A stretch of DNA of 64,000 nucleotides from Bradysia coprophila (lineage: Eukaryota; Arthropoda; Insecta; Diptera; Sciaridae), in contig NC_050736.1 in NCBI RefSeq assembly GCF_014529535.1, positions 4,588,001-4,652,000 on the forward strand. The letters run 5' to 3'. The notes under the pieces were generated by a model. The model had not been told where the DNA came from, made no database searches, and was given only the letters and a program-made list of their open reading frames with translations. The number at the start of each line of letters is the position of its first letter. Within the stretch, counting starts at the first letter, position 1. The position numbers and the translations under genes were made by a program. Positions 11,906-25,200 of the stretch are shown here, in pieces.

Positions 11906-14770
11906 TTTACGTTATCCAAATTAAGTAACAGATTTTTAAGAATTCATATCTAATAGAACCAGCAACATTAACAAAATATATTTCGAATTTTTCAAACGTC
12001 TTGAATTAATTAAAATGGTAACGCTGTTGGTTATCTAATTATAATTACTAGTTTTACTTTACAACCATTTTCTGATAAATTTATAACAGGTAACGATCAG
12101 ACCTATATAAAGCGTGTAAATGTGTACAAACCCGGATAGTTTCACGATTGATTTTTGAAAAATATAAAATTCGATTATTTATTGGCTAAAACTCAGAAGC
12201 GTATAGTTACTCGAGACACTCAACTGAACACTTTAATTTAAGGGTGAAGAATGGATGGAAGGTTAAAGTATGAAACGTAGTTAAATTTTCCTCTTCATTT
12301 AGCACACGTATTGACTAAAATGTGCCAGTGGATCTCTTCAGCCAATAGAAATTCTCAATTAATTCAGTTAAAGTGCACTAACAGTTTTTCCCAGAAGCTT
12401 TAAACGAGAGGTTTTTTTCAGATTTATTCAACCAATTTATCGTGTATTTTTACGAAAATTTGTATTTTATTGGAACGTTAATAAAATCTGCAATGTTTAT
12501 AAGAAGTATGGGCACTTTGGAAACCGGACGAAATTGATTATGTGCATAATCGATTTTTCTTTATTATGGGAAGCAATATTTTTCGATATATTTCAATCTG
12601 CTAGACGTTACCAGTCATGCATATTAATTTGCAAAATATATACGTTTATGTTGAAGTAGGTTGCGGCTAGTCTGCAATAAATACATAGTAAAAGCCTCGA
12701 TAAACCATACAATTTCCACTTTCGACCTTATTTGAAAAAAGAAAAGAATGTTAGAAATGATTCCATTATAGAAACATTAATATGTCGCATCGACCGATAT
12801 TTTTCGACCCTTTGTATATATTACGGACAACTGCAAGTCCACACGATAAATTTTCACCAGCAGCGGCTAATTTCTCTGAATCTTCGTAGGTTTGGCTTGT
12901 TCGTCATCGTACGCCACAAAATTGACTTTTAATTGTCCATTAAGTTATGCATACCGTGTCGTCACCGCGAGAAACGTTTGACCTTATTTATCAACAAGGT
13001 CAGCCCGAGTAAGATCGTTAATGTTCTTTTATAGAGCGAACTTCAAATTTAATGAAGTACAAGATTTTGTATCAGTCAAAGAAATTAACTGATGTTTGCT
13101 TGTCGTTTTTGCAGAGTCTTTAAGCCTGTCTCCAGAAGTATAATATATATTATTCCTAAATGAAAAATAAGTATCACTATTCTATCTACCGTCGAAACTG
13201 CGTTTCCATCAGCTTATTTATTATATGAGTAATATAAGTGTTATTACACTGTTTTTCCGCAAAATCCAAAAAAAAACACTTCAAATTTTTGGCGCAACTA
13301 TATTATGACCTTAATAAAAATCGATCTAAACCTAATCATTCGGTTTATCTATCGCTTAAATATTATCAATTGATATTACCAAATTTGTTTTTGCATTTTA
13401 CTATCTGATAATAAAAATATAATTTATTATAACTCTGGTTATACATAATACGACGTACGACCAGAGATATTAGCCCCCATAAATTATAGACATACCAGAC
13501 AGTTACGGCCAGAACTCACTTCCACATAATATACAATATATTTTAATAAAATAGTTAAACTGTACTATTATATTTATGTGATGATATTGTTACTTTTTTT
13601 TAAGTATATTTACCACTTGAATTGATATGATATAGAATGAGCCCCAAAATTTTTTATATCAATTCATGTAGGTTTTATTGAACACGACATAGGACATAAT
13701 ATGAAATTCATATTTATTAGAATCATGTATAATGTGAAAAAAGAAGAATTTTTTCAATAGCATATAAGTGTAATAATTCGTAAAAAAAAAAGAATTAACT
13801 TCGACGTTTGTATATTTGTAAATTATTAATTAAAAGGACATTTACGGTTACGTAACTTTAATAATGATCCAAAACAACATTTATAATGTTCATGATGAAA
13901 AGCATTAAGTTAATCGATTCTTTTTTTGTTGGATTGCTGTTATACCCTCTTTTGTATATATAATATTATAGATTTAACATTACTGTAATAGCTGTTTTTT
14001 AAAAATAAATTTAAAAAAAAAAGAAATCAAAAGTATAAAAAATTGCCTGTCCTTTTTCGTCTCTTCACTTTAATAGGCGAATGTACCATGTTTAACAATA
14101 ATAGTATCAGCAGACAGACAGATATGATACAGATAAGTCTGACTTTGTTTTTATTATACGTAAATCGTTCCACTTCGCAAAAAAGCAGTAAAAATTATTT
14201 ATCGTTAAAGCATTCATGGGGATAAGATAAATTACATTCATAGTACAATCATTTAGGAGTGAATCATTGTGCGGTTGCAACAGACTTCTGAATGAAACAG
14301 CATTCAGAGATAGAAATATGGACCAATTGACCTTGATCTTAGTTGTTTAGGGATTAACAGTACGCAACCGATTCTTTATTGGAACTAAAATTTAACTCCT
14401 TCAAGAATTTGATTTGACGCTAAATCATTAGGTCCTAGAAGGATTTCATTTTAATCTTTCCAGACATTAAAAAAAAATCAGATGATGACAAACACATTGG
14501 CTCAAACAATACTCTATCTAGCAAACAAACTACTTTTATTAAGGTGGTGAAATGAATTAAGTAGCCTTTGGAATTTACATGTAATAGTCAAAATATAGAA
14601 TAGTTTTTGTAGAATACAAAGAAATAAGGTGTGAATTTGACACAGAGACCTGAGAATTTGTTCGCTAGAGAGAGTATTGGCTCAAACTTGTTTTACCGTC
14701 TTATCACTACCAAGCCGTGTGTTTGTATCAGTGAACCAGCTGCCATTTATTGTTTAAAAAAAATATTTAC
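11906..14770. other. Non-coding, very AT-rich stretch
   Basis: Nothing supported. A short block near 13045-13070 (AAGTACAAGATTTTG) resembles the inside of MITE family 1 and may be another remnant. Confidence 0.45.
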
Positions 14771-14842
14771 ATGACGAGATTTGGACCAGGGACTTTAACC
14801 ATTCTAGTTGACCATCTTGCCAATGCTACAATCCCATCTTAG
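14771..14842 (-). repeat. tRNA-derived SINE-like sequence
   Basis: On the minus strand TTGGCAAGATGGTCAA fits a Pol III A box region, and GGTCCAAATCTCG about 35 bases later fits a slightly mutated B box. The preceding and following bases give partial tRNA-like stems. An A/T-rich segment follows. It could also be a tRNA pseudogene. Confidence 0.45.
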
Positions 14843-15364
14843 CTTACTTTGAACCGGTCGGTGTTACAAAGAAAAAAATTACCCTTGGAAGAGATCATTG
14901 TCAATGTTGTTCGAGACGTCAAAAAAGCTGTCATTTTATTTTCACAAAGCTAACCACAATGGTACAAAATTTATTAGTTATTGAAAAAACAATGGATAAA
15001 ATGTTGAAAAAGTAGAGTTTTCGTGTGCATTTTGTTGATCCGAGGCGAAGCCGAGCTAATTCGAACCTCACTGTCATTCATGCTTCGGAAAAACGTTTTG
15101 TGTACTTATATTACTAACTGATGGAGTTTCTCAAAGTATTTTTTTTTTTCAAATCTAACGAGAAAACGCAATACACGACAACCATCAACTAAAGATTTAT
15201 TTCTTGAAAATTTATATTCACTCTAACGGAATTCTTTTTGCTTTTATACTCAAGGCTGTATACTTTGGGGAGGTCACGCAGATCGCCATTTTATTAGATA
15301 CGCGGGAACACACCTTTTCCATGCAAACAAATTCACCAAAATTGAATTTGTATGGCGTATACTC
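14843..15364. other. Non-coding stretch
   Basis: No supported feature. Confidence 0.45.
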
Positions 15365-15537
15365 TGCAACCATATGATTCCATAGATGAAAGTATTTTTA
15401 ATCGGTTGACTTAAAATCTTGTACTTCAATATTGTTAACATGTATTTTACTATTATATAGGACTATATTGCTCAGAGCTTGTCCTTATTTTTGTCGTCGT
15501 TATCGATAACAGATGAATAGCTGTATGTGACAGGTTA
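15365..15537 (+). mobile_element. MITE family 1 copy with TATCGATA core
   Basis: Carries the family blocks TATTTTTAATCGGTTGA, CTTGTACTTCAATATTG, the GAGCTTGTC word and TCGTCGTTATCGATAACAG, ending in TGTGACAGGTTAG, a mutated form of the ACAGGTTAA end. The left terminus is diverged. Confidence 0.7.
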
Positions 15538-17549
15538 GTTTCAGAAATATCTGTTTTAATATTGATAATTTTGGTGACCAATAGACCCTAATATCATTGT
15601 TCCTTGTTTTGCCAAAAGGGGCAAAATACCAAGTTCCAAACAATTAACTAAGTTATTGTGTTAGTGAGTAAGATCCGGGAAATGAGGTTTAACGGTCATT
15701 TGAATAAAGTAATGACTCATTTTCCATGACAATTCCAAATGCACTTCGACCTTAAAATCGTTAATCTCATTTTTATATCAGCGTAGCTCCGTTTTGTTAT
15801 TTATTTATTTTTTTTGAAGTCCCATCAGACCTTTTTATTGTTCATATCATTAAATCGCTAATATTCGTCCATCCCTTTCAAATATTTAGTTTTGACAAGT
15901 GATACAAATCTAATCTTTTAATTTATGAAGCACAACACACCCGCGTCAACTGACCTTAAACATTAAGAAAACAGTTGAACGAAGAAAAAGTATCTTGTCA
16001 TTATGATTTGTTTGTTCGTTCCCTTTTTTATTTATTTTTACGAAATAATATTTCAACCCTGTAACTTACAGAAAAAAAAGTTGCTGTATGCGATCATTAA
16101 AATATTTATTATTTCCCCAGAGATTCCAGACAGCTAAGCTCTCTGTCTGTTTCCATTATCCTTCGATCTGGTTCATTGTTTCACCTTGAACATAATTCAA
16201 AATCTATTTACCTATGCATTGCATTCGACGAGGGATTATAACAAATAAATTACAAAAGTCTATCGAATGTTTTTGAAACGAACTTTTCACACCGTCATCA
16301 CAGAGTATATATTACACATCATTACCAGAGGACGAGGAGTTATAATAACCGAAAAGTTATTTATAGATAAGAAATTTTATTTTAAAACGAAAAGGAACGT
16401 TCTTTGTGTGTGTAAAATTCGTTCCATTGGACCCGTGTTAATATGAAAGTGAGAAGAACGTGCCTTATATGCTTAGAGCACAACACACTCTGTGGAAATG
16501 AATGAGATCCTCAGATATAAGGTGAATAAAAAATGTGTTCTTTTAGCTTGGTGTCTGATAGATTTATCTGCTGTTTGAATTAAAAGAATTTAAAAATTAT
16601 GCTGTCGTAGCAACAAAACACAGTAGAGCTCAAAATCTAATTTTCAGATGCTCGTGCGGATGTGTCACCATAAATATCTTTCGTAACGAATTGGGTTTAA
16701 AGACTGAAACAATAGTAAATATGGGTGTGCATGAGGTCATTGCTGGATGTTGGAAAACTGTTACCTACCCTCTTCTATACACAGACGGTCGTCAACGAGT
16801 GATAAGAGTTGAGAAAAGAAAATTACAAATTGCTTTTTTCACGCACGCTTTAGTATGAGATATGAGATAGTCGACCAAATTTTGGAAGGAATATACCCTT
16901 GAAAACAAAGTTGACCTAAATTTGATGGATTTCTCTGTGAAGCGATAAAACATTTTTATTATAGTAAGTTGTCCGATTCATTTCCTAGAATTTTATATGT
17001 TTCGATTTTATGTGTTGTTTCAAATCAACTGAAAATAAGTCTTGAACGAAAGGAAAAGTTGAACGCTCAGATGATAATTTATTGGTTCCATATATCTGAA
17101 AGAAATGCTTAATGGCTGGGTTAAAAAAAAAAAAATCAAAAAAAGCAAATTGCAAACATTACCAACCTCATTCACAATCCCACTTCCATAATGTGCTCTA
17201 AAGCCGACCCATGTAAGTATAAAGTGTTTTTTAAAATCGAAAACATGCTTACAAACTTTTTCCGATTGAATTGCATGTGTGATATATATAGAAAATCAAA
17301 CCGTTCAACAAACTCTGCAATGATACAGCACTAAATATACTTTCGAGACACCAAGAACAGAGGTAAATAAATTTCCGCTCAATTCGGTTAAGATGTGCAA
17401 GAGAACTATACAACAAGAAACATTTATTATTGCTTTTCTTGTTCCCTTGACTGTAAGCCATGGATCTTACAAAAGAAAATACACCACACGTAACACGTTC
17501 ACTAAAAATGTATGGAAATGTGATTAAAAAACGTTAAATGTAACAACTT
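15538..17549. other. Non-coding stretch
   Basis: No supported gene, RNA or repeat was recognised. The open frames in this interval look random. Confidence 0.45.
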
Positions 17550-17765
17550 TCTGCTCTTTGTTAACACGATAACTTCAGCAAATTTCAACAGGTTTTCAAA
17601 AACTTTTTTTATTCGATGAAGTATTGCAATCATCAGGTCTAGTTCGAAAATGGGTGGCATCAGTTAAACCATCTGAGAGTAGTTCTCAAAAGAGGCCTTT
17701 CCTATACTCTTTGTTAACACGATAACTGGAGTAATTCTCAGCCGATTTAAAAAAAACAAATTGTT
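17550..17765. repeat. Repeat fragment with a 21-bp direct repeat
   Basis: The word CTCTTTGTTAACACGATAACT occurs at about 17556 and again at about 17706. Between them is AGTTCGAAAATGGG, which also occurs at about 29070 in the edge of the 1.64-kb tandem-repeat element. This may be a decayed relative of that element. Confidence 0.35.
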
Positions 17766-18992
17766 TGGTGGAGAATGGAATTCCTGAGGTTAGGTTCCAA
17801 TATAGATTATGTCGGTCTAACGATCTAGCTGATATTACTAACCGAATTTTTGTATCTCTTTCAATAGTATTTCTTGTTATGTGATTTTGCCTTGTAAACA
17901 GAACCAAATAAATAGAACTAAAATTAGTGAGTGTGAAGTTTCAATTCACACGAGTTTAAGGTATTGAAAACATGCGCTATTTTTACCATGTCACTTTATA
18001 GACAGCGTTTCGAAGATTTTCAGTGAAACTAAACAGAATGAAAAATACTATTGAGAAGTTAAGACAGTCAAGGGATCTGACCCATCCACCATGTGGGACC
18101 TAGTTGTTTTACACAGTCATTAACGCTTCAGTTTTTTTTTGAATTTTTTATTTGTATAGCACGTTTATTACATATGGGAATTTGAGTTGGATGAACAAGA
18201 AGCTAGAACAAACAGAATGTATTTTTAATTAACTTCATTCCTCCATTTCTTCGTTTTTTTTAGGGGAAAGAACTTTGAAATTCTATAAACTGCTGTAATT
18301 ATAGAAAAGGAAGTTTTAAGGATTTCTTGTTTGAGCGTATAATAAAAACAGAAACTTTTGTTATACAACCATCTGGTACACCTTTCTCTCCAGGGAAGAT
18401 TATTCACAAGTGATAAATGCAGTTCGTAGTTTCAAAACTTGTACAAAATAAACGATTAAGTTACGTTCCGAAGACGAAATGAATTATTAATATTTCAGCG
18501 TTGAATAACAACTAAAGAATTGTACCAGAACAAATTGTATATACCTTTCCGGCCTCTGACACTAATTAGCATTGCTTCGATGGTTATCTGTTGTGTACTG
18601 TTTACTGCAAGCAATGTCTACATTTACTTAAAAGGGACGATGTAACTGAGACCACATTTCACCTGACCTTAATAATTTAACTGAAATTTACCCCAAAGAT
18701 AAATGTTTACAAAATAAATTGATGCAGCTTTAACCTTATCTTATGAATTTCGTAGCTCGAAATTCTGGTTATATCGGGTATTTTCTTCGTACACGTCGTT
18801 TACATACATTTTCAAAGTACGCAGAAAAGTTTTAGCAATGCAAATAATGTCCATTGATACATGGAACATTCTATAATATGCATAACTTTTACAGTACACA
18901 TGTGTGTTTGTGAAAATCGGACAAAGGTAGCACAAAGTTAAGACTTTTGAAAATGCCAAAGCTAACCGTTTCAAAGATATCCTTACGCTCTA
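17766..18992. other. Non-coding stretch
   Basis: No supported feature. The minus-strand frames near 18741-18974 have no recognisable character. Confidence 0.4.
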
Positions 18993-19146
18993 TCAACGCA
19001 CTTTAAGCATAAGTGATCATAGTGGTCAGCTGCATAAAGTACTCTATTTTACATGAACATTTTTTTACAGTGTTTCACGTTTGTATGATACACTGTCCAG
19101 TTTCAGTACTTTATTTAGAGGACCACTCATGCTTGAAGTGCGTTGG
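18993..19146. mobile_element. MITE family 2 copy
   Basis: A terminal inverted repeat of about 26 bp (TCAACGCACTTTAAGCATAA on the left, the complement of TCATGCTTGAAGTGCGTTGG on the right) bounds ~100 bases of unique sequence. A second copy sharing the right half at high identity is at 44396-44508. It lies directly downstream of the LRRC58-like stop codon on that gene's strand. Confidence 0.65.
19110..19115 (-). terminator. Candidate poly(A) signal AATAAA for the LRRC58-like gene
   Basis: On the minus strand AATAAA lies 61 bases past the TAA stop of the LRRC58-like gene and inside MITE family 2. The matching position in the other family-2 copy reads CCCTATTT on the plus strand, so it lacks the hexamer. 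No other AATAAA is closer. Confidence 0.5.
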
Positions 19147-19175
19147 CTCTATACATGTTCGTACGGTCAATTGCT

Positions 19176-20305
19176 TTAACTTCTCTTCATATCACCGAAG
19201 CAAAGATATTTCCACTCAATTTGTCGATAAAAATACGACTTGTCCTCAAACCATTTATCCAGACAGTCCTTTGAGCAAAATAGATGGCTTATAATAGCAT
19301 GATCGTTTCTCCCATGATTACGTCTTAAGATCAATACATAACTCTCATTAAACAGATACATATTACAGAATGCACCTCCACATCGAGCGACAGGTCCATA
19401 TTTTAGCATATCTGCAATCGATGGCGGAAGCAGTCCATCAATTATGTTGCTGTAGCCGAACAATTTATGAGCTGCACTTAAGCATAAATGAAATAGGGTT
19501 AACGGATGCCTTGACGTTGTGTGCGTATAAATTGTTGTCAGTCGGTTGGGAAGAATGATGATTCGTTTCTCGTTTACGGTTTCGATTTGAGTATATCTAA
19601 TGTCTTTTAGTGGTTCACTGAAATGATTTAAATTTCACGCAACGTAACTTTTATGAAGTCAAAAAAGCACTCACTTTAACTCGAAATCGATCTGATGTGT
19701 ATAGTCGTCTGTGATGAACGATTCGTAGTAGTATGGAATATGAGTAAGTAGATAATTTTCGCATACTTTCAATCCAATCAACGTGGTACACTTGATGTAG
19801 GGTAAATGGAATAAACTGCATCGATCAATGCAAACATTTTTTAACTGATGAAGTGCAAAAATGCGAGGCGGTATTTGATTAATAGACAAATTGTCATCCA
19901 ACAGCAATTCTGTTAAACAATTACAATCACCCAAATCGTCTGGTATATGGCTAATAAGATTTTGTCTGGCTGCAAGCACCTCGAGAGACTCCAGTCTGCC
20001 AATTTCTCGTGGCAGATTTTTTATCAGATTCCGGCTGACATTAAGCACTTTCAGATGTTTTAATTCACCGATTGTTGGAGGCACTTCTTCGATCAAATTA
20101 CCAGATATGTCAAAAATTTCGAGACACGTCAGTAATCCAATTTCTTCGGGAATATAAACGATTTTGTTGTCTGCCAAATGCAGAAACTTTAAATGAACAA
20201 TTTCGAATATCCACAACGGTATCGATGTGATGGTATTTTCTTGCAAACATATCTCTTCCACATATTCACAATTACCGTTGTTGTTGTCTTGGGGACACGA
20301 TGATC
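19176..20305 (-). CDS. LRRC58: LRRC58-like leucine-rich repeat protein (5' end not resolved)
   Basis: Two exons are clear: 19675-20305 and 19176-19617, joined across a 57-nt GTGAGT...CAG intron that keeps the frame. The first begins L-D-L-S-G style repeats and holds about five to six LRRs of the LxxLxLxxNxIxxIP type, ending in the more irregular repeats around C-N-C-L-T-E-L-L-L. The second exon carries the feature that marks LRRC58: after an L-P-P-S-I segment come R-C-G-G-A-F-C and, after about 30 residues, F-C-S-K-D-C, a four-cysteine C-terminal module. LRRC58 proteins are cytosolic; a role as a cullin-RING ubiquitin ligase receptor is known for the mammalian one, and is only inferred here. 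A further 57-nt intron (20306-20362, GTAAGA...CAG) is likely upstream, but the sequence before it hits an in-frame stop and gives no ATG, so the true first exon is unknown. Confidence 0.8.
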
Positions 20306-20362
20306 CTGATAAATCCAGTGTAATATTTTGTTATGAATTTTTTCAGATAAAATTTTTCTTAC

Positions 20363-22130
20363 GACTTAAGTTTTCGTGTCGAAGTTAAATGGAAATAGTT
20401 TTTCCACTACTGGAAAATTGGCTAACATCCAAATCTATACAAATGTAATGGTCGATATATATAGTCGATTTGCTTCGTCTATCGCAATTTTACATTTTAT
20501 GGTTTTAGAGAAATTGGATTGGGAATTAATTTGATTTGGGTAAATACGGATTCATAGCGGAGGCTAAAAGTACCAGTCTCTTTTCGTAACTTTTTCGAAA
20601 AAAAAGAAAATATTTCTTCAATGAAATTCACAAAAAATGGATTTAATCGAATTATGCGAAATTGAGTTAGCAGTTAGCTCAATCCAAAATTGTAAATTTT
20701 GATTTTTTTCTTAATTGCTGTGCGGTTTGAGCCAAAATGTTTTAAAATTATGGATACATACAAACTGACTAAATCCTATCCGTTCGAAATGTGCGTGTTT
20801 AAAGCGTAGTGTGCGTTATAATCAAACTATTTTTATATGTACATTCTATGCTCAGAAAAGTTCTAATAACTCTGTCAACAGAATAGACTCGAACGCTTCA
20901 ACGACATTCGCTTGGTGATATAAACATTTTATCCATAGCACAACTCCTAGCACGAACACTTATTTTTCCAACGTCAAAAAGCCTCTTAATTTTCAAATGG
21001 GTATTTTATGCGTGTACAATTGCAGGAGCAGAGCCGTGTTGAATCACGTTAAGATGTGTACATCACGATGATGGCTGTGATGACTGTGAAAGTTTTGGTG
21101 AGAAATTTTTGTGTATGGTGGAAGCTATAATCTCTAAGATTAGCCCAAGTGCGAGGGATACAATCCACACTCCCCTACAATGGTTTAAATGGCTGATCAG
21201 CCACATGAAAATGTTGAGATATTTTATTCACATGGAATGCATGACCCACCCGGTCATGATGACAGACTTATTGATAGTACCATAGCGCTGCTATGATAGC
21301 ACTGATGAATGCGGAGAATTTAACCTAACTGGCATTTGTAAACGTACCACACTTCATCGTTATTTTAGGTGAGATTTTCGGTCACTGGACAAAAGTTCGT
21401 TTATTTCCCATCAAAGTACATATCTATCGAATCGTTTCTACAAGTCCCTTCAGTTCCTCCTCCTAGTTCCTAGAGCATTTCAAGCGACAAAACGATTGAA
21501 TTGAGGACAATTTTGTGAAGAACCTTTTAGTTACTTACAATCACACACAACTGACAGACTTTCCATATGCAAATTCAAAAGTAAAATAGTGCAAAATACA
21601 CCTAAAACTTACGTAGAAAGCATAACACGGGCATAATGAACATGGGCAAGTCGTGTTTTGATATTATATTGAAGATAGTGAAATACAATTCAGCACCAAG
21701 CAAAACAACCGGAAGATCCGTAATACAATTTGTATTCTCTACCAAAATTACAATGTAATCAAAACATTATTGTAACTCGATAATGTACAGCAATACAGCA
21801 AAATTGAAATTGTCAAATAGTTTCTTGAAAGGATATAATAGTTGAAATATCAAGATTCCTTGTGAAATTTGTTGAAAGAAGATTTTTGTTCGCGAAAGAA
21901 ATACATTGAAAATGTAAGGTTTTCGTCAGTTAGTGTGTTCTTCCGACGAAGACGACAAACATAACTGGAGAGCCATATCTATAGAAATTAGAAGGTTCTG
22001 TTGAACTTTCTTTGAGTTTTCTATTTTTCTTTTCACAAATGAAATGAAATGGTACACGTATCACCAGTATTGTTATCGAATTTACAACTTCTTGACCAGA
22101 TCTATAACAACATAGTTTCTTTTTCTCTTT
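20363..22130. other. Presumed 5' region of the LRRC58-like gene and spacer
   Basis: The missing start exon of the LRRC58-like gene should lie here on the minus strand, but I could not identify it. No other gene or repeat was recognised. Confidence 0.4.
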
Positions 22131-22143
22131 ATTTAAATATGCG

Positions 22144-22173
22144 AAAAAAAAGGCTGCTCACAATGATGCAGCC
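22144..22173 (-). terminator. Hairpin followed by a T run, 3' of the reverse transcriptase
   Basis: On the minus strand a 6-bp GC-rich stem (GGCTGC/GCAGCC, 22168-22173 with 22152-22157) is followed by eight T residues, about 35 bases after the RT stop codon. It may be a structural part of the element's 3' UTR, and an AATAAA follows at about 22130. Function is inferred. Confidence 0.35.
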
Positions 22174-22205
22174 CGTAAAAAAACGATCTTTTCAAAAATC
22201 AAAGG

Positions 22206-25200
22206 TTACAAAACATAAAAATCATCTACTCTATCCGTTCCCAAAGTCCCCAAAATACACGCAGCGTTGCCTCTTTGTATCGCAATTGAAATTCTCTGCA
22301 ATAAATAATCCATTGATCGCGGTTCCCCTGAAGTGGCCTTTATAATTTTTCCTAATTTCTCAATGAATTTCTTTGTTTCAGGTCCCATACAGCCTAAAGT
22401 CTCGAAAGCTAGAGGAGTAAACAAATAATTTTCTTTTAAACGCTTATAATGATTGTGTTTAAATCTTTCTGCGTTGTCCGCAATCGACCGCTGTTTCTTG
22501 CTAGATTCATTAATGTATGAAGGCGCCAATGTATCTCTTATGGTTACATCCCAAATAAGAGATTTACCATGACTCCATGGAATCAGTGTCATTCCATCAG
22601 GTCTTTTACCATCATCTCTAGACATACCTGGCGGTTGTAACATGGTTGGAAATCCTGCTGAAGAAAATGCATGAGAAAAAACTTTGTTGACTTCATCATG
22701 CGCAGCAATTTTTTTAATTTTCATTTTGCATGATAAGCCGTGTAAGCCATCCTTTTGAACCATTCCACCACAAACACACTTATGTTCCTCGCATAAACCA
22801 GAACCTAAACGAAGACCAACAGCAATTCTAGCAGAGTTGTTATCCAATAGCAAACCCAATTGGCTCGATGGAACTACTTGCAACCACTTTGAAGATTCTT
22901 TGGTTGATGATGCAAGTAGTCTTGCACGAGCAACAGGTTCGCTGGAGTCAAACATCTCATCGAATTTACTCTTAATCGTCGGCAAATCCCAATTCTTTTG
23001 CTTCTTCTTCTTCTCGTCACCTTCTGGAACAAAATCTCGAGGTATTTCCTCAATTAATTCCAAAACACTAGTTTCGATTACCTGAAAACTAAACTTTCTC
23101 AATATCTCACTCGACAGTTCTAAAGTAGAATAAACAGACGACAGATAAGCTGGCATCGCAATATCCTCAACTTTCCTAACACCTATACCTCCAAAGCTTA
23201 AAGGAAGAGAAGCCTGGTCCCAAGAAAAATCAGACATCTTCACATTCGCAATGGCTTCGAGAGTTGAACGGAAAATCTCGTCAACAGCTCTCAAGCGATC
23301 ACCTAACAAAAACGCCTTCGAAGAACGCAACAAATAATTAAACCTAGAACTACCGAGAGACTTCCTAAAAACACACAAAGCAGGATGAACATCCATCAAA
23401 GTTAAACGATCACACATCAACTTGATAGATTCAACTTTTGCTGAAAACATCCTTTCTAAACCTAACTCAAAAACAGGCGAGCCCAACATCTCCAACGAAG
23501 ACTCATCAACCCGCTTAATCCCTGGTAACAATGACGAAATCTCAGAGTACATACGAGCCGCTTCACCTTCACTAGCACTCACAAAAAAGACTTCACACTT
23601 CTTAGCATTCAAAGGCAACCCTGACAAATCACAAAATTCTAAAATCTTCCTAATATCCCCCAATACTACAGAAAGCACGTCACCAATACTACCATCATCT
23701 AAATACCAACCATTCAACCTTGCATCTAATGAATGCGTCATCTTCATAATACCTATGCAGAAACCGGGAGGTCCCAAAGGATCTCCTTGTTGAAACCCTC
23801 TCCTTGAAAGCAGAGTTTCATCAAGAAAATAAAGATTAGAAAAATGTCTATAAGACTGTTGCATTAACGCCAACAACTCAGGACAAACGTCTCTAACCTC
23901 ACCTAGCATGAACTTCCTAAACAACATATTGAAAGCATTACCGAAATCGAACTTAACCAAGGCCATCGGCTTGTCATGCTGAACTGTACAAAACCGACGA
24001 ACTGCATGAACCAACGCTTCTGCACCTCCCGGAACACCAAACCCAAACTGAACAGGCTTTAACTTCTTAACTAAACTATCTCTGACATTACAACAAGCCA
24101 CCTTTCCTGCCAAACGTCTCCAAACTATCCCTACTGCAATTGGCCTAACATCGTCTTCACCTTTCATAAGGGCAGTCAACGAAGCCCCGAAAAATATCTT
24201 ACACACGTCCTGTTGAACCTTCCCACGCTTAATAACATCCGTCAAAGAAGCTATTGCCTTCAACAACCGATTCCCAAAATCACCACAAGTAAAAGAAACT
24301 AAATCCTTCAAATGTCGGGGCCTCAAACCACCTATTCCCCCTGAAGAACTTAATGGGAAGCTTCTAATAGCACCCAAAACATCCTTAACATCAGTAGCCT
24401 GCAAATTACTGTCTAACTTTACCTCCTCAAAAACCTCACCATTATCATCCGGATGCTTGCCCTTTAACTTAGTCACAGTCTCTATTGACTGAGGCGCTAC
24501 TGACTCACTCGAGCACAAAACTCTAACAGCTCCTTTAACATCTCCCTCACCAACCTTCCTAGTCGCAACCTTCACAACAACACTGTCCCTATCAACAACC
24601 TTACTAACAACAAATGGAACACTAGCGTCATTCAAAACATCCGTCAACGCCTTGACAACATCGACACAGTTCCTAAACACACCCAGATTATGCCTGATCA
24701 CATTAATACCACCTTTGCCCTTCGACCTATTATTCAGAACAATATAAGGGAAAGCAAGCAACCTCATCCATGATTCTACATCATTTCTCTTCACTAACCT
24801 TTCAACCACCGCAGTTAACTCTTGACAAACCGCAATCCTTACAGATTTCTGAATAATTCTCGTCAAAGGAACTGAGAGTCTACACCTATTAAGAAGAACT
24901 CCAAAGTCTTCCAAACACTCTGATGAACCTACTTTTCCCGACGAACCCGAAAAACCGTCAACACCTACTGACGGATTAACAACATCACTAACGCCCTTAT
25001 GTCTAGCCATATGCACTTTCAGACCACGAGCATTCTTAGCTAAGAAACCACAAGCACTACAAACTACCCTATCAGAAACAACTTCTTCAGAAGAAAAATC
25101 TAAAGCAGAGACTGCAACTTTCCCCTTACACTTTCTATCTAACCGACCTCGAACCGGTCGACCAACATCAACATCCTTATTCAGCGAAGAAAACACTTTC

